From assembly GCA_028866595.1 (NCBI GenBank), contig JAGWHV010000031.1:1-10067 (forward strand): a stretch of 10,067 nucleotides of DNA, in the 5' to 3' direction. A program made the translations under genes and the position numbers. The notes below the pieces were generated by a model. It was not told the DNA's origin. It was given only the letters and a program-made list of their open reading frames with translations, and ran no database searches. Of this stretch, positions 1 through 5,822 are shown in pieces (positions within the stretch are counted from its first letter, which is position 1; each line of letters begins with the position of its first letter). Source of the DNA: Patescibacteria group bacterium. GTDB lineage: Bacteria > Patescibacteriota > Minisyncoccia > Phycocordibacterales > UBA6065.

Positions 1-126
1 TGGGGAGACTCCCTCTGGGCCGACGGATACTTTATCGAGACCGTCGGACGAGCGGCAGAGACCGCCATGCGAAAGTACATCAGAGAGCAATGGAAGCAGG
101 AGCCAGGCGCAAGCCGCGGCCTTTAG
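1..126 (+). CDS. IS200/IS605-type Y1 transposase, C-terminal fragment
   Basis: The window opens in frame inside a gene and only the last 41 residues are visible. They begin WGDSLWADGYFIETVG and continue to RKYIREQW, which matches the C-terminal part of Y1 (HUH) single-strand transposases of the IS200/IS605 and REP-associated (RAYT) families. In that family the Tyr of the YI..Q helix attacks DNA and the Gln four residues later helps hold the metal; here these would be Tyr26 and Gln30 of the visible part. The HUH motif would lie upstream, outside the window. The TAG stop (124-126) sits in the middle of a perfect palindrome (114-133), so the last codons double as hairpin DNA. Whether the gene is intact upstream cannot be seen. 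Family assignment is confident; the choice between IS200-like and RAYT-like is open. Confidence 0.8.
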   Translation, partial: WGDSLWADGYFIETVGRAAETAMRKYIREQWKQEPGASRGL

Positions 127-133
127 GCCGCGG
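114..133. repeat. Perfect palindrome at the end of the transposase gene (candidate IS right-end hairpin)
   Basis: CCGCGGCCT and AGGCCGCGG form perfect 9-bp arms around a TT centre. IS200/IS605 transposases recognise such hairpins as single-stranded DNA near the element ends, so this is a plausible right-end structure. It contains the transposase stop codon. There is no T-run after it, so it is not a typical terminator. The left-end partner is outside the window. Confidence 0.6.
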
Positions 134-136
134 AAG

Positions 137-165
137 TTGACAATCTATGGAATTTACTATATAAG
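137..165 (+). promoter_or_regulatory. Near-consensus sigma-70 promoter for the 439-residue protein gene
   Basis: TTGACA (137-142), a 17-base spacer and TATAAG (160-165) give an almost perfect vegetative promoter with a start near 172. It begins three bases after the palindrome that ends the transposase region. The leader of about 54 bases carries an AAGGA ribosome site at 214-218, seven bases before the ATG. Confidence 0.75.
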
Positions 166-225
166 AAAACCAGAACACTCTATCGACAGATCGTCGAAAC
201 CTCACAAAAACCAAAGGAAAATAAC

Positions 226-1545
226 ATGGATACGGAAAACACGGGCACCAAAAGCGCCCGCACGTTAGCGTTGGACGGCGTCAAAGTCGTCCTCAACGGC
301 GGCAGTACCATCATGGAATCTGCCACCATCCCGTTTCGCTGGTTCTTCAGCGACGCGGTCATTGAACAGCAACCCTCACACCTCCTCGTCATCGACCAGA
401 ACACCTGGGAGATGGAGCGGCGCGACACGGACAGCCGCGGCGAACGGCGGATCATTCCGATCAGCCAGGGCTCCGACTTTATCCAGTTCAGCCGCCCGGG
501 CAAGCATCGTCTCGCCTTCATCGCCTTCAAGAGGCGGCGCTCCGAAACCGATGATCAATTTGAGGAGTTCTGTACGGGACTCCTCAAGCAGGACGAAGTG
601 AATCGTTACCGCAGGTGTGTCGACTGGGACGCTCTCATGGGCAAGGCCGAGCTCGGCTCTGATATCGCTCGCTTCCTCACGGCGACGATCGTCGAGGTCG
701 AGGTCCCTGACGAGTTCTTCGCCACACGCAGCGAGTCGGGATTCGCGCGATTCATCTGGGCCTGGGCCAATCGCTGGTTCAAGGTTCCGCCCCGCGACCA
801 GTGCGACTACCGGAAGCGGCTCATCCTCGCCTTCACCATCCAGCCGATCCTCTTCGCCATCGGGCGCGGGCTCCAGTATCTCGTTCTTGCGCCTATCCTG
901 ACGGTGTGGGTGGTCATCTCGCGGCTGGTCGTCCTCTGGGCCGGCTATCGACCCAAGCCGTTTCGTCCCGGGCTTTCCGCGGCCTGGGCATGGGAATTCT
1001 GGGAGGACGTCGGCGACTTCTTCCCTTTGGTGGGCTATTGGTACCGAGTGTGGAGCATAGAGCCCTATAAAGAAATGCCCATAACGGGATTCGAGGTCAC
1101 GATGCTTCTCCTCCCGGTTCCTCTGGCGCTACTCGTCCATCACGTCTACCGCATCCTGTGGTCCATAAAGGACGGTAACGTCAGCAATCCACACCTCCTC
1201 GCCGTCGTCATTACGGCCCTGATGGTTCTCTTCATCACGGTGATTTATTGCTTCTTCTTTTCGAAGACGGAGGTGATATTTCGCACGAAATGGTGGCGCG
1301 GCATCGAGAAGTCGCACCAGGCCAAGCACTGGGCGCGCGGGCAGGCGAGACTCGAAAAGATGAGGAGGGAAACGCCCCTTCTTTACTTCGAATGGCTCCA
1401 ACAGAACGCGCGGATGTCGCAGGCTCCGGACAAAGTCCGAGTCGACGAACTCCCCGACGCGTTCAGGCGGCGGGCGGCTCAACGGGCGCGGATCCATTTC
1501 TGGGCCTTGAAGAGCAAGGTCTGTCGGCCGTTTCCCCGGTCGTGA
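226..1545 (+). CDS. Multi-pass membrane protein of unknown function (439 aa)
   Basis: I do not recognise this family. The first ~190 residues look soluble and charged, with an Arg-rich stretch at about 95-106. Hydrophobic segments follow at about 198-240 (long enough for two helices), 290-312 and 323-346. A basic tail from ~350 to the end is rich in Arg, Lys and Trp. An aromatic stretch with FFPLVGYWYR sits near 265-274 between membrane segments. No catalytic motif stands out and there is no clear cleavable signal peptide. The ATG is supported by AAGGA seven bases upstream and by a strong promoter at 137-165. The gene is monocistronic, bounded by a perfect terminator at 1565-1594. Lying directly beside an IS end, it could be accessory DNA, but that is inference. 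The long open frame with its own promoter, ribosome site and terminator makes the gene itself reliable. Confidence 0.8.
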   Translation: MDTENTGTKSARTLALDGVKVVLNGGSTIMESATIPFRWFFSDAVIEQQPSHLLVIDQNTWEMERRDTDSRGERRIIPISQGSDFIQFSRPGKHRLAFIAFKRRRSETDDQFEEFCTGLLKQDEVNRYRRCVDWDALMGKAELGSDIARFLTATIVEVEVPDEFFATRSESGFARFIWAWANRWFKVPPRDQCDYRKRLILAFTIQPILFAIGRGLQYLVLAPILTVWVVISRLVVLWAGYRPKPFRPGLSAAWAWEFWEDVGDFFPLVGYWYRVWSIEPYKEMPITGFEVTMLLLPVPLALLVHHVYRILWSIKDGNVSNPHLLAVVITALMVLFITVIYCFFFSKTEVIFRTKWWRGIEKSHQAKHWARGQARLEKMRRETPLLYFEWLQQNARMSQAPDKVRVDELPDAFRRRAAQRARIHFWALKSKVCRPFPRS

Positions 1546-1564
1546 CGGTTCTTTCGCACAACGC

Positions 1565-1594
1565 AAGACGCTAGCTTTCGCTAGCGTCTTTTTA
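1565..1594 (+). terminator. Rho-independent terminator after the 439-residue protein gene
   Basis: An 11-bp perfect stem (1565-1575 with 1580-1590), a TTTC loop and a run of Ts to 1593. It lies 20 bases after the stop. On the other strand the stem is followed by only two Ts, so it is mainly a plus-strand terminator. Confidence 0.9.
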
Positions 1595-1609
1595 TATCTC
1601 CCGGCCGTG

Positions 1610-1632
1610 TCTAGCGAATAATATTCGCTAGA
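1610..1632. repeat. 23-base palindrome covering the stop of the 56-residue gene
   Basis: TCTAGCGAATA and TATTCGCTAGA are perfect 11-base arms around a central A. It encodes the last residues and the stop of the minus-strand gene. No T-run follows on the minus strand, so it is not an obvious terminator. It shares CTAGCGAA/TTCGCTAG with the nearby terminator (1577-1584), so the two could also pair with each other. Confidence 0.7.
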
Positions 1633-1781
1633 TGGAGCAGCCAGATGAATGCGCCGACGCCTACGAGGAGCAACCCGAGGCCGACGGGGGATCCCCATCC
1701 GTACCACGCCATCGCGTTCTTTACCGCCAGACGACCCATCGGGTCGTCGTAATACGTGCTCTTGTCCTGGGACTCGTTCAT
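1611..1781 (-). CDS. Small membrane protein, 56 aa, convergent with its neighbour
   Basis: A minus-strand frame of 56 codons starts MNESQDKSTYYDDPMGRLAV and has one hydrophobic segment at about residues 33-54, rich in Gly, Leu and Val, ending HLANIIR. The shape (short acidic, Tyr-containing head, a WYGWG motif, then a C-terminal membrane helix) is that of a real small membrane protein and not a random frame. The upstream region has only a weak purine stretch (AAGAAAA) directly before the ATG. A TATAAT box lies at 1914-1909 on the minus strand, which would give a leader of about 120 bases, long for this window. The TAG stop is the outer part of a 23-base palindrome (1610-1632). Function unknown. 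Confidence 0.65.
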   Translation of the reverse strand: MNESQDKSTYYDDPMGRLAVKNAMAWYGWGSPVGLGLLLVGVGAFIWLLHLANIIR

Positions 1782-1908
1782 TTTTCTTGAGATGATTTTT
1801 TCGGTTTTCGACCTTTGGATGGACCAAAGTTTGTGCGGACGGGCGCAACCGCTTGTGATCGCAGGTCGACGATCGCGGTGTACAAGGCGCCGCTTATTCC
1901 ACGGGCGT

Positions 1909-1914
1909 ATTATA
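1909..1914 (-). promoter_or_regulatory. Candidate -10 box for the 56-residue protein gene
   Basis: A perfect TATAAT on the minus strand (1914 down to 1909), with no recognisable -35. Initiation near 1902 would leave a leader of about 120 bases. The stretch 1782-1930 shows no other gene. It contains a small hairpin (CTTTGG/CCAAAG, about 1816-1832) and two GCGATC copies. Confidence 0.4.
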
Positions 1915-1930
1915 GCGTCTTTCGAGATCT

Positions 1931-1952
1931 GCCGCCTTCACGGCGGCTTTTT
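1931..1952 (+). terminator. Hairpin with T-run, no clear upstream transcript
   Basis: GCCGCC (1931-1936), a 5-base loop and GGCGGC (1942-1947) are followed by five Ts. In plus orientation it looks like a terminator, yet no plus-strand gene is visible between the terminator at 1565-1594 and this point. It may insulate the MazG-like gene from read-through. Confidence 0.6.
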
Positions 1953-1965
1953 CTTATCTTCTTGA

Positions 1966-1971
1966 TATACT
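1966..1971 (+). promoter_or_regulatory. -10 box for the MazG-like gene
   Basis: TATACT at 1966-1971 would start RNA near 1978, about 15 bases before the ATG at 1993. This argues for ATG 1993 over the in-frame GTG at 1972, which would not be in the transcript. No convincing -35 is seen; a T-rich stretch lies upstream. Confidence 0.5.
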
Positions 1972-1992
1972 GTGTTCGACGGGCGCGATCAT

Positions 1993-2313
1993 ATGCAAAA
2001 GCTCAAAAACGACCCGACGCTCAAGGATTATCAGACATACGTCGCCGAGATGGTACAGGAAAGGGGATTCGACAAAGAGACGATCTCCGACGTCTTCATG
2101 CTTTTTCTCGAAGAGTGCGGCGAGCTCGCGAAAGCCGCTCGGAAAAGCGCCGGCCTCCACGTGGATGCGAGATCAGACAGATTCGATCTCGAGCACGAGG
2201 CGGCCGACGTCTTTATCTATCTCCTCGATATCTGCAATCATTTCAATGTCGACCTGGAAAAAGCTTTTCGATCGAAAGAAGAGCTCAATTCGAAGCGTGT
2301 CTGGACGAAATAA
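1993..2313 (+). CDS. MazG-like nucleoside triphosphate pyrophosphohydrolase
   Basis: This 106-residue protein belongs to the all-alpha NTP pyrophosphatase (MazG-like) superfamily, which cleaves (d)NTPs to NMP and pyrophosphate and is thought to clean the nucleotide pool of unwanted or damaged forms. The metal-binding signature is visible: EExxE at residues 40-44 (EECGE) and ExxD at 69-72 (EAAD), as in the EExxE-x(12-28)-ExxD pattern, on predicted helices. The length fits a single-domain member and not the two-domain MazG. The start was set at ATG 1993 because the -10 box at 1966-1971 lies too close to the GTG at 1972. There is no strong Shine-Dalgarno. It precedes the PH-domain gene by 22 bases, but that gene has its own possible promoter. 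Substrate preference cannot be read from sequence. Confidence 0.85.
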   Translation: MQKLKNDPTLKDYQTYVAEMVQERGFDKETISDVFMLFLEECGELAKAARKSAGLHVDARSDRFDLEHEAADVFIYLLDICNHFNVDLEKAFRSKEELNSKRVWTK

Positions 2314-2329
2314 CCACTCGATTTAAACT
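2302..2329 (+). promoter_or_regulatory. Possible leaderless promoter for the PH-domain gene
   Basis: TGGACG (2302-2307), a 16-base spacer and TAAACT (2324-2329), with six bases to the ATG at 2336. No Shine-Dalgarno exists before this ATG, so a start at or near the ATG is plausible. The hexamers are weak and the gene could instead be read from upstream. Confidence 0.35.
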
Positions 2330-2335
2330 ATACGC

Positions 2336-3490
2336 ATGAACCCGACAATAAGCGCTCTGGAACAGCGATACCCACTCAGTCCTCGGAAATTCTGGAAGAA
2401 GCTCATACCGAAAATATTCGGCGCCGCGTTCGCGAGCGTCGTCGCGGGCATCATCGGCGGGGTGATCGCCGCCGCTATCGCCCAAGGCGACAGCGACTCT
2501 TTCGTCGTCTGGTTTTCGACGATCGCTGTAAGTCTCCTCATTGTCATCACGGTCCTAAACGCTCTCTATATAAGCGCATACATCAAGCGTTATTACTACA
2601 GCGCCGACGAGGACTTCATCACTATCAAAAAGGGCGTATTCGCTCCGACGGAGATCCACGTCCAATATCGCAAGATTCAGGACGTCTATGTCGATCAAGA
2701 CATCTTCGACAGGATGCTTGGCATATATGACGTCCATATAGCGAGCGCGACCGTCGCTTCGGGCATCGAGGCGCACATAGATGGCGTCGATGCTCAGGCG
2801 GCCGAAGGGCTCAAGATGCTTTTCTTGAACGCTATCAAATCATCGAGCGTGCCTGTTCCGGCGCCGGCCGTACGGCCGGCGCCGCAAGCGACAGCCGTCC
2901 CCGTAGCGCCCGGGACATTTTCGAGCGAGACGTATCCTGTCTCCGGCAGATGGATCTACAGAAAGCTCATCGGCAGCGCTTTCGGCTCCGCCTTGGCGTC
3001 TCTTATCGCTGTATGGATACTCTTTGCCCAGGGCAAGAACGGCGGCCCGAGCCTCGCCGAGATCATTAGCTTTGGCTCATTTGGCGACGGCCTAGCGCTC
3101 TTTATCGGCCTAGCGCTCTTGCTCTTCATATATCAGATCATATATCTCAATGTCTGGAAAAAGAATTATCGTTTCGAATTCACGCCCGAATTCGTCTACA
3201 TGCGCAGAGGATTTATCGGCATGTCTGAGACGCACGTCCCGTACGGCACGATCCAAGACGTGATCGTCAGGCAGGGGGTCCTCGATAGGGTATTCGGCCT
3301 CTATGACGTCGTCATCCAGAATGCGGCGAGCGTAGTGGCGGCACCTCGGCGTGGCCGCGGCGGCGGGGCGGTCGCCATAGGCTCGCGCGGCCCTACCATC
3401 CCCGGCCAACCGCTCGAACCAGCGACCAAGCTCGCCGATTTCGTCAAATCGGTGGCGTTGTCAAAGAACTCCGGTATTACAGGACTATAA
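2336..3490 (+). CDS. Membrane protein with two tandem bacterial PH (bPH2, YdbS/YdbT-like) domains
   Basis: The 384-residue protein is an internal duplication. Each half has a hydrophobic pair (about 25-50 and 58-82; 209-231 and 250-273) followed by a bPH2 domain (about 90-165 and 280-375). The halves align well: KGVFAPTEIHVQYRKIQDV at 99-117 matches RGFIGMSETHVPYGTIQDV at 291-309, and DRMLGIYDVHI matches DRVFGLYDVVI. This is the signature of the membrane-flanked PF03703 family, whose role is poorly known and may involve membrane or envelope stress. The linker at about 170-200 is Pro/Ala-rich, and its DNA holds a perfect 26-bp palindrome. Residues 337-345 form a second Arg/Gly-rich low-complexity insert. 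The gene is followed after two bases by the next one, suggesting an operon. Start at ATG 2336, no Shine-Dalgarno. Confidence 0.85.
   Translation: MNPTISALEQRYPLSPRKFWKKLIPKIFGAAFASVVAGIIGGVIAAAIAQGDSDSFVVWFSTIAVSLLIVITVLNALYISAYIKRYYYSADEDFITIKKGVFAPTEIHVQYRKIQDVYVDQDIFDRMLGIYDVHIASATVASGIEAHIDGVDAQAAEGLKMLFLNAIKSSSVPVPAPAVRPAPQATAVPVAPGTFSSETYPVSGRWIYRKLIGSAFGSALASLIAVWILFAQGKNGGPSLAEIISFGSFGDGLALFIGLALLLFIYQIIYLNVWKKNYRFEFTPEFVYMRRGFIGMSETHVPYGTIQDVIVRQGVLDRVFGLYDVVIQNAASVVAAPRRGRGGGAVAIGSRGPTIPGQPLEPATKLADFVKSVALSKNSGITGL
2859..2884. repeat. Perfect 26-bp GC-rich palindrome inside the PH-domain gene
   Basis: CGGCGCCGGCCGT (2859-2871) is followed directly by its exact reverse complement (2872-2884), with no central gap. 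It encodes part of the Pro/Ala-rich linker between the two PH halves. It is not followed by a T-run. Confidence 0.85.
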
Positions 3491-3492
3491 AA

Positions 3493-3807
3493 ATGCCAGA
3501 CGTAGAATTTTTTGAAGAAAAAAGCAGTCCGGTCAATCCTGTCGCATCTACGCCAACAGGACTGACAGGGTTTGTTATCAAATACGCTGGTCGATTCATC
3601 CAGACCCCCGCGCAAGCGGCAGTCTTTCTCGTCGCCTCATCGGTAGTTCTTATCGTCATAACGACGGTCATACTTATCCGAATCGCAAGTCCGCGCACGC
3701 CCGCGCTTTCTCCGGCCGAGTCCGGTTTTTTTCAGGGAAAGACGCCGGCCGAACGACATCTCGTCCCGCAATCGATCGACCAGAGCGTATTTTCAAAACA
3801 ACCATGA
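3493..3807 (+). CDS. Single-pass membrane protein of unknown function (104 aa)
   Basis: A 104-residue protein with one clear membrane helix at about 40-64 (AVFLVASSVVLIVITTVILI core), a polar N-terminal part rich in Ser, Pro and Thr, and a C-terminal tail of ~40 residues. No known motif is visible. The ATG follows the previous stop by two bases and has AGGA at 3481-3484 with an eight-base spacer. Its TGA stop overlaps the pilin start (ATGA at 3804-3807), so the two are almost certainly translated together. Sitting between a PH-domain membrane protein and a pilin, it may serve envelope or pilus assembly, but this rests on position only. Confidence 0.75.
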   Translation: MPDVEFFEEKSSPVNPVASTPTGLTGFVIKYAGRFIQTPAQAAVFLVASSVVLIVITTVILIRIASPRTPALSPAESGFFQGKTPAERHLVPQSIDQSVFSKQP

Positions 3808-4367
3808 GGGATGCGCAAGGTTTCACTCTCATAGAGTTGCTTGTCGTGATCGCTATAATCGGCCTTTTGTCGAGTATCGTGCTTGCGAGTCTTAATACCG
3901 CACGGATGAAAGCACGTGATACGGAGCGGAAAGCCCAGTTAAAGGAGATCGAGAATGCCCTTGAGCTCTATTATGACGCTTACGGCGTATACCCTCCAGC
4001 GAAGCCATCGAATTCATGCGGTGGGTACCGGCCAGATTGGGCGACGAGCTACTGTACGGACAGCAACTGGCTTACGACCGATAACAATTTTCTGAAGTAT
4101 CTCTCGACTGTGCCAAGAGACCCTCTTAATGCTCTTGGTAATGATGATACGCCGTGGTGGAGCGCCAACACCTATACATATGGGGTTTCTGCTGACGGTA
4201 AGTCATATGACTTGCTCACGAATCTCGAGAATCAAAATGATCCAGAGAGGTGTGCACTCAGGCTTTATCAATCTGTAGCCGTCTGGCCGACCGATACAGG
4301 TTGTTGGTCATCGGGGACACCTGGAAACGTAGCAGCCCGCGCAGCGCAGATTTGGTCGCCGAAATAG
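3804..4367 (+). CDS. Type IV pilin / pseudopilin (PulG-like)
   Basis: The 187-residue prepilin has the classic class III signal: a short leader ending in Gly6, then Phe7 and FTLIELLVVIAIIGLLSSIV, with Glu at +5 of the mature protein (Glu11). Prepilin peptidase would cut between Gly6 and Phe7 and methylate Phe7. The N-terminal helix continues as NTARMKARDTERKAQLKEI, a form common in Parcubacteria. The globular part contains four Cys (72, 84, 150, 167), which could make two disulfides, and a Pro/Trp/Tyr-rich surface. The N-terminus predicts a secreted fibre subunit used in attachment, DNA uptake or secretion. There is no Shine-Dalgarno; translation is coupled to the preceding gene through the ATGA overlap. 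No assembly ATPase or platform gene is in view, so this pilin is encoded apart from its machinery. Confidence 0.92.
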   Translation: MRDAQGFTLIELLVVIAIIGLLSSIVLASLNTARMKARDTERKAQLKEIENALELYYDAYGVYPPAKPSNSCGGYRPDWATSYCTDSNWLTTDNNFLKYLSTVPRDPLNALGNDDTPWWSANTYTYGVSADGKSYDLLTNLENQNDPERCALRLYQSVAVWPTDTGCWSSGTPGNVAARAAQIWSPK

Positions 4368-4380
4368 TCCTTGTGCGCTA

Positions 4381-4410
4381 TTGACTTCGCTGGATATAGG
4401 TGCTCATATT
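4381..4410 (+). promoter_or_regulatory. Leaderless promoter for the 85-residue protein gene
   Basis: TTGACT (4381-4386), an 18-base spacer and CATATT (4405-4410), with five bases to the ATG at 4416. Transcription would begin at or within a base of the A of the ATG. This also decides the start codon: the in-frame TTG at 4371 lies upstream of the promoter. Confidence 0.6.
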
Positions 4411-4415
4411 GGAGC

Positions 4416-4673
4416 ATGAAAAGGTTCTTCGTCTTTTGGGCGGCCACAGCCTTCATTCTGGCCGCCTTGGCGTTCGGCTATGCCAAAGTGGATCTCTTGA
4501 TCCACGGTTCGATGCCTGACCTCGTCTCTCGGTGGCAGTGGTGGGATTATTTCCGGAGCGATCATTCCGTCACCGTCCTGTACGCTCTCCATTTCCGGAT
4601 ATGGCTCGCCGTGATAGTCCTCGTCGCTGCCGTGTTCGCCGCGGTCTTCAAGATTCGGACGAGCGATGATTGA
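4416..4673 (+). CDS. Two-TM membrane protein of unknown function (85 aa)
   Basis: The start was placed at ATG 4416, giving 85 residues beginning MKRFFVFWAATAFILAALAF. Hydrophobic helices are at about 4-22 and 61-79, with a Trp-rich loop (RWQWWDYFRSDHS, about 39-51) between them that probably lies at the membrane surface. An upstream TTG in frame would add 15 residues that look like random coding and fall before the promoter, so it was rejected. The only purine run (GGAG at 4411-4414) is one base from the ATG, too close to act as a ribosome site, which fits a leaderless message. A strong terminator follows three bases after the stop. I do not recognise the family. Confidence 0.75.
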   Translation: MKRFFVFWAATAFILAALAFGYAKVDLLIHGSMPDLVSRWQWWDYFRSDHSVTVLYALHFRIWLAVIVLVAAVFAAVFKIRTSDD

Positions 4674-4675
4674 AT

Positions 4676-4703
4676 CGCCCATTCTAATGATGGGCGTTTT
4701 TTT
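4676..4703 (+). terminator. Rho-independent terminator after the 85-residue protein gene
   Basis: A 7-bp stem CGCCCAT/ATGGGCG (4676-4682 with 4690-4696), a 7-base loop and seven Ts (4697-4703), just after the TGA stop. Confidence 0.9.
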
Positions 4704-4732
4704 CTTCTCGGGCGGATATGCGCGGCAAGATA

Positions 4733-4760
4733 TTGCAAAACCGTCTCCATCTGCTAGTGT
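4733..4760 (+). promoter_or_regulatory. Candidate promoter for asd
   Basis: TTGCAA (4733-4738), a 16-base spacer and TAGTGT (4755-4760) preceded by TGC as an extended -10. Initiation near 4767 would leave about 11 bases before the ATG, leaving the GGAG site (4767-4770) at the very 5' end of the message. Confidence 0.4.
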
Positions 4761-4777
4761 GCTCTCGGAGATCAACC

Positions 4778-5761
4778 ATGAAAAACATAGCTATAGTCGG
4801 CGCCACGGGGCTCGCGGGCAGGGAGCTGCTCAAACTCATCCATCTGCGAGATTTTCCGCTTCGCCACATCAAGCTGTTCGCCTCTCAGCAGTCAGCGGGT
4901 CGTGTGATCCGCGATTCCGGCCAGTCTTTCGACGTCCAGTCCATAAGAGGCGACATGTTTGATGACATCGATATCGCCTTCTTCGCGGTCGACGGCGAAC
5001 TCTCTCGTCGACTCGCGCCGCTCGCCCGAGCGAGCGGCGCCATCGTCATCGACAAGAGCTCGGCCTTTCGTATGGACCCGCATGTGCCGCTCGTCATCCC
5101 GGAGATCAATTCGGATGCGATAAGAGCCCACGCCGGCATCATCGCTTCGCCGAATTGCTCGACGACGATCATGCTCACAGGCCTCTGGCCGCTCCTCGAG
5201 CGTTTCGGAGCGTCTCGTATCATCGTCTCGACCTATCAATCGATGTCAGGCGGCGGCGCGGGACTCGTCGAAGGTTTCGAGAAAAGCGTCAAAATGTATG
5301 TCGAGGGGCGCGATACAGGCCCTCTCTTCAACAACGTCACCCCTCACATCGACGCGTTCGATGCTGGAGGCAACTCCGGCGAAGAGACGAAGATGGTCGA
5401 GGAATCGAGGAAGATACTCGCGATGCCGGACTTGCCGATATCGGCGACGTGCGTGCGGGTTCCCATCCTACGAGGTCACTCGATGGCGATTAACATCGAA
5501 TTTCCGGGAAGCCCGCCTGTCAGCCCTGAGGAGGCGCGCGCCTTGATAAGGGATTTCGATAATGGCATCAGGCTCATGGATGAGCCGGACCACGGCGTCT
5601 ATCCGATGCCCATCAACACGAATGGGGAAGAGTTCTGCGCTGTAGGCAGGATTCGCAAGGATACGTCATCGTCGAATGGCCTCTGCCTCTGGATATCCGG
5701 GGATAATCTCTGGAAGGGGGCCGCCTTGAACGCTCTCCAGATAGCTGAAAAGCTCGCATAA
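4778..5761 (+). CDS. asd: Aspartate-semialdehyde dehydrogenase
   Basis: This cytoplasmic enzyme reduces L-aspartyl-4-phosphate to L-aspartate-4-semialdehyde with NADPH, the branch point towards diaminopimelate/lysine, threonine and methionine. The 327 residues carry the full signature: the nucleotide-binding loop GATGLAG at 8-14, the catalytic Cys127 in SPNCST (124-129), STYQSMSGGGAG at 151-162 with Gln154, and RVPILRGHS at 227-235 holding the substrate-binding Arg and catalytic His234. The family-typical ending GDNLWKGAALNALQIAE is at 308-324. Length is normal. ATG 4778 is supported by GGAG seven bases upstream; a longer frame back to 4718 lacks family residues. No lysine, threonine or aspartate-kinase gene is in view, and biosynthetic genes are often missing in CPR, so its pathway partners must be elsewhere or absent. 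It ends in a bidirectional terminator. Confidence 0.95.
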   Translation: MKNIAIVGATGLAGRELLKLIHLRDFPLRHIKLFASQQSAGRVIRDSGQSFDVQSIRGDMFDDIDIAFFAVDGELSRRLAPLARASGAIVIDKSSAFRMDPHVPLVIPEINSDAIRAHAGIIASPNCSTTIMLTGLWPLLERFGASRIIVSTYQSMSGGGAGLVEGFEKSVKMYVEGRDTGPLFNNVTPHIDAFDAGGNSGEETKMVEESRKILAMPDLPISATCVRVPILRGHSMAINIEFPGSPPVSPEEARALIRDFDNGIRLMDEPDHGVYPMPINTNGEEFCAVGRIRKDTSSSNGLCLWISGDNLWKGAALNALQIAEKLA

Positions 5762-5798
5762 AAACTCCGCGCCTATATCTAGCGCACGGAGTTTTTTC
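5761..5798. terminator. Bidirectional terminator between asd and the convergent exported protein gene
   Basis: AAAACTCCG and CGGAGTTTT form a 9-bp stem (5761-5769 with 5787-5795), extended inside by CGC/GCG. T-runs lie on both sides: six Ts to 5797 on the plus strand, and five on the minus strand from the As at 5760-5764. It serves both convergent genes. Confidence 0.9.
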
Positions 5799-5822
5799 TT
5801 GGTTGGAGCGTTCGATTCTTAA

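Noticed and set aside
1820..1900. Two GCGATC copies and short hairpins upstream of the 56-residue gene as an operator.
   Set aside because: The repeats are short, contain the self-complementary CGATCG and are expected by chance in this composition.
1815..2339. A 174-codon plus-strand frame overlapping the MazG-like gene.
   Set aside because: It is a shadow of the MazG-like gene in another frame, with Arg-rich composition, and crosses a terminator hairpin.
4371..4415. In-frame TTG start extending the 85-residue protein by 15 residues.
   Set aside because: The start would lie upstream of the -35 box at 4381-4386, so it would not be in the transcript from that promoter.
4718..4777. An upstream ATG that would lengthen Asd by 20 residues.
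   Set aside because: The family starts at the nucleotide-binding strand (MKNIAIVGATG). ATG 4778 has GGAG seven bases upstream, and the extra part overlaps the promoter.
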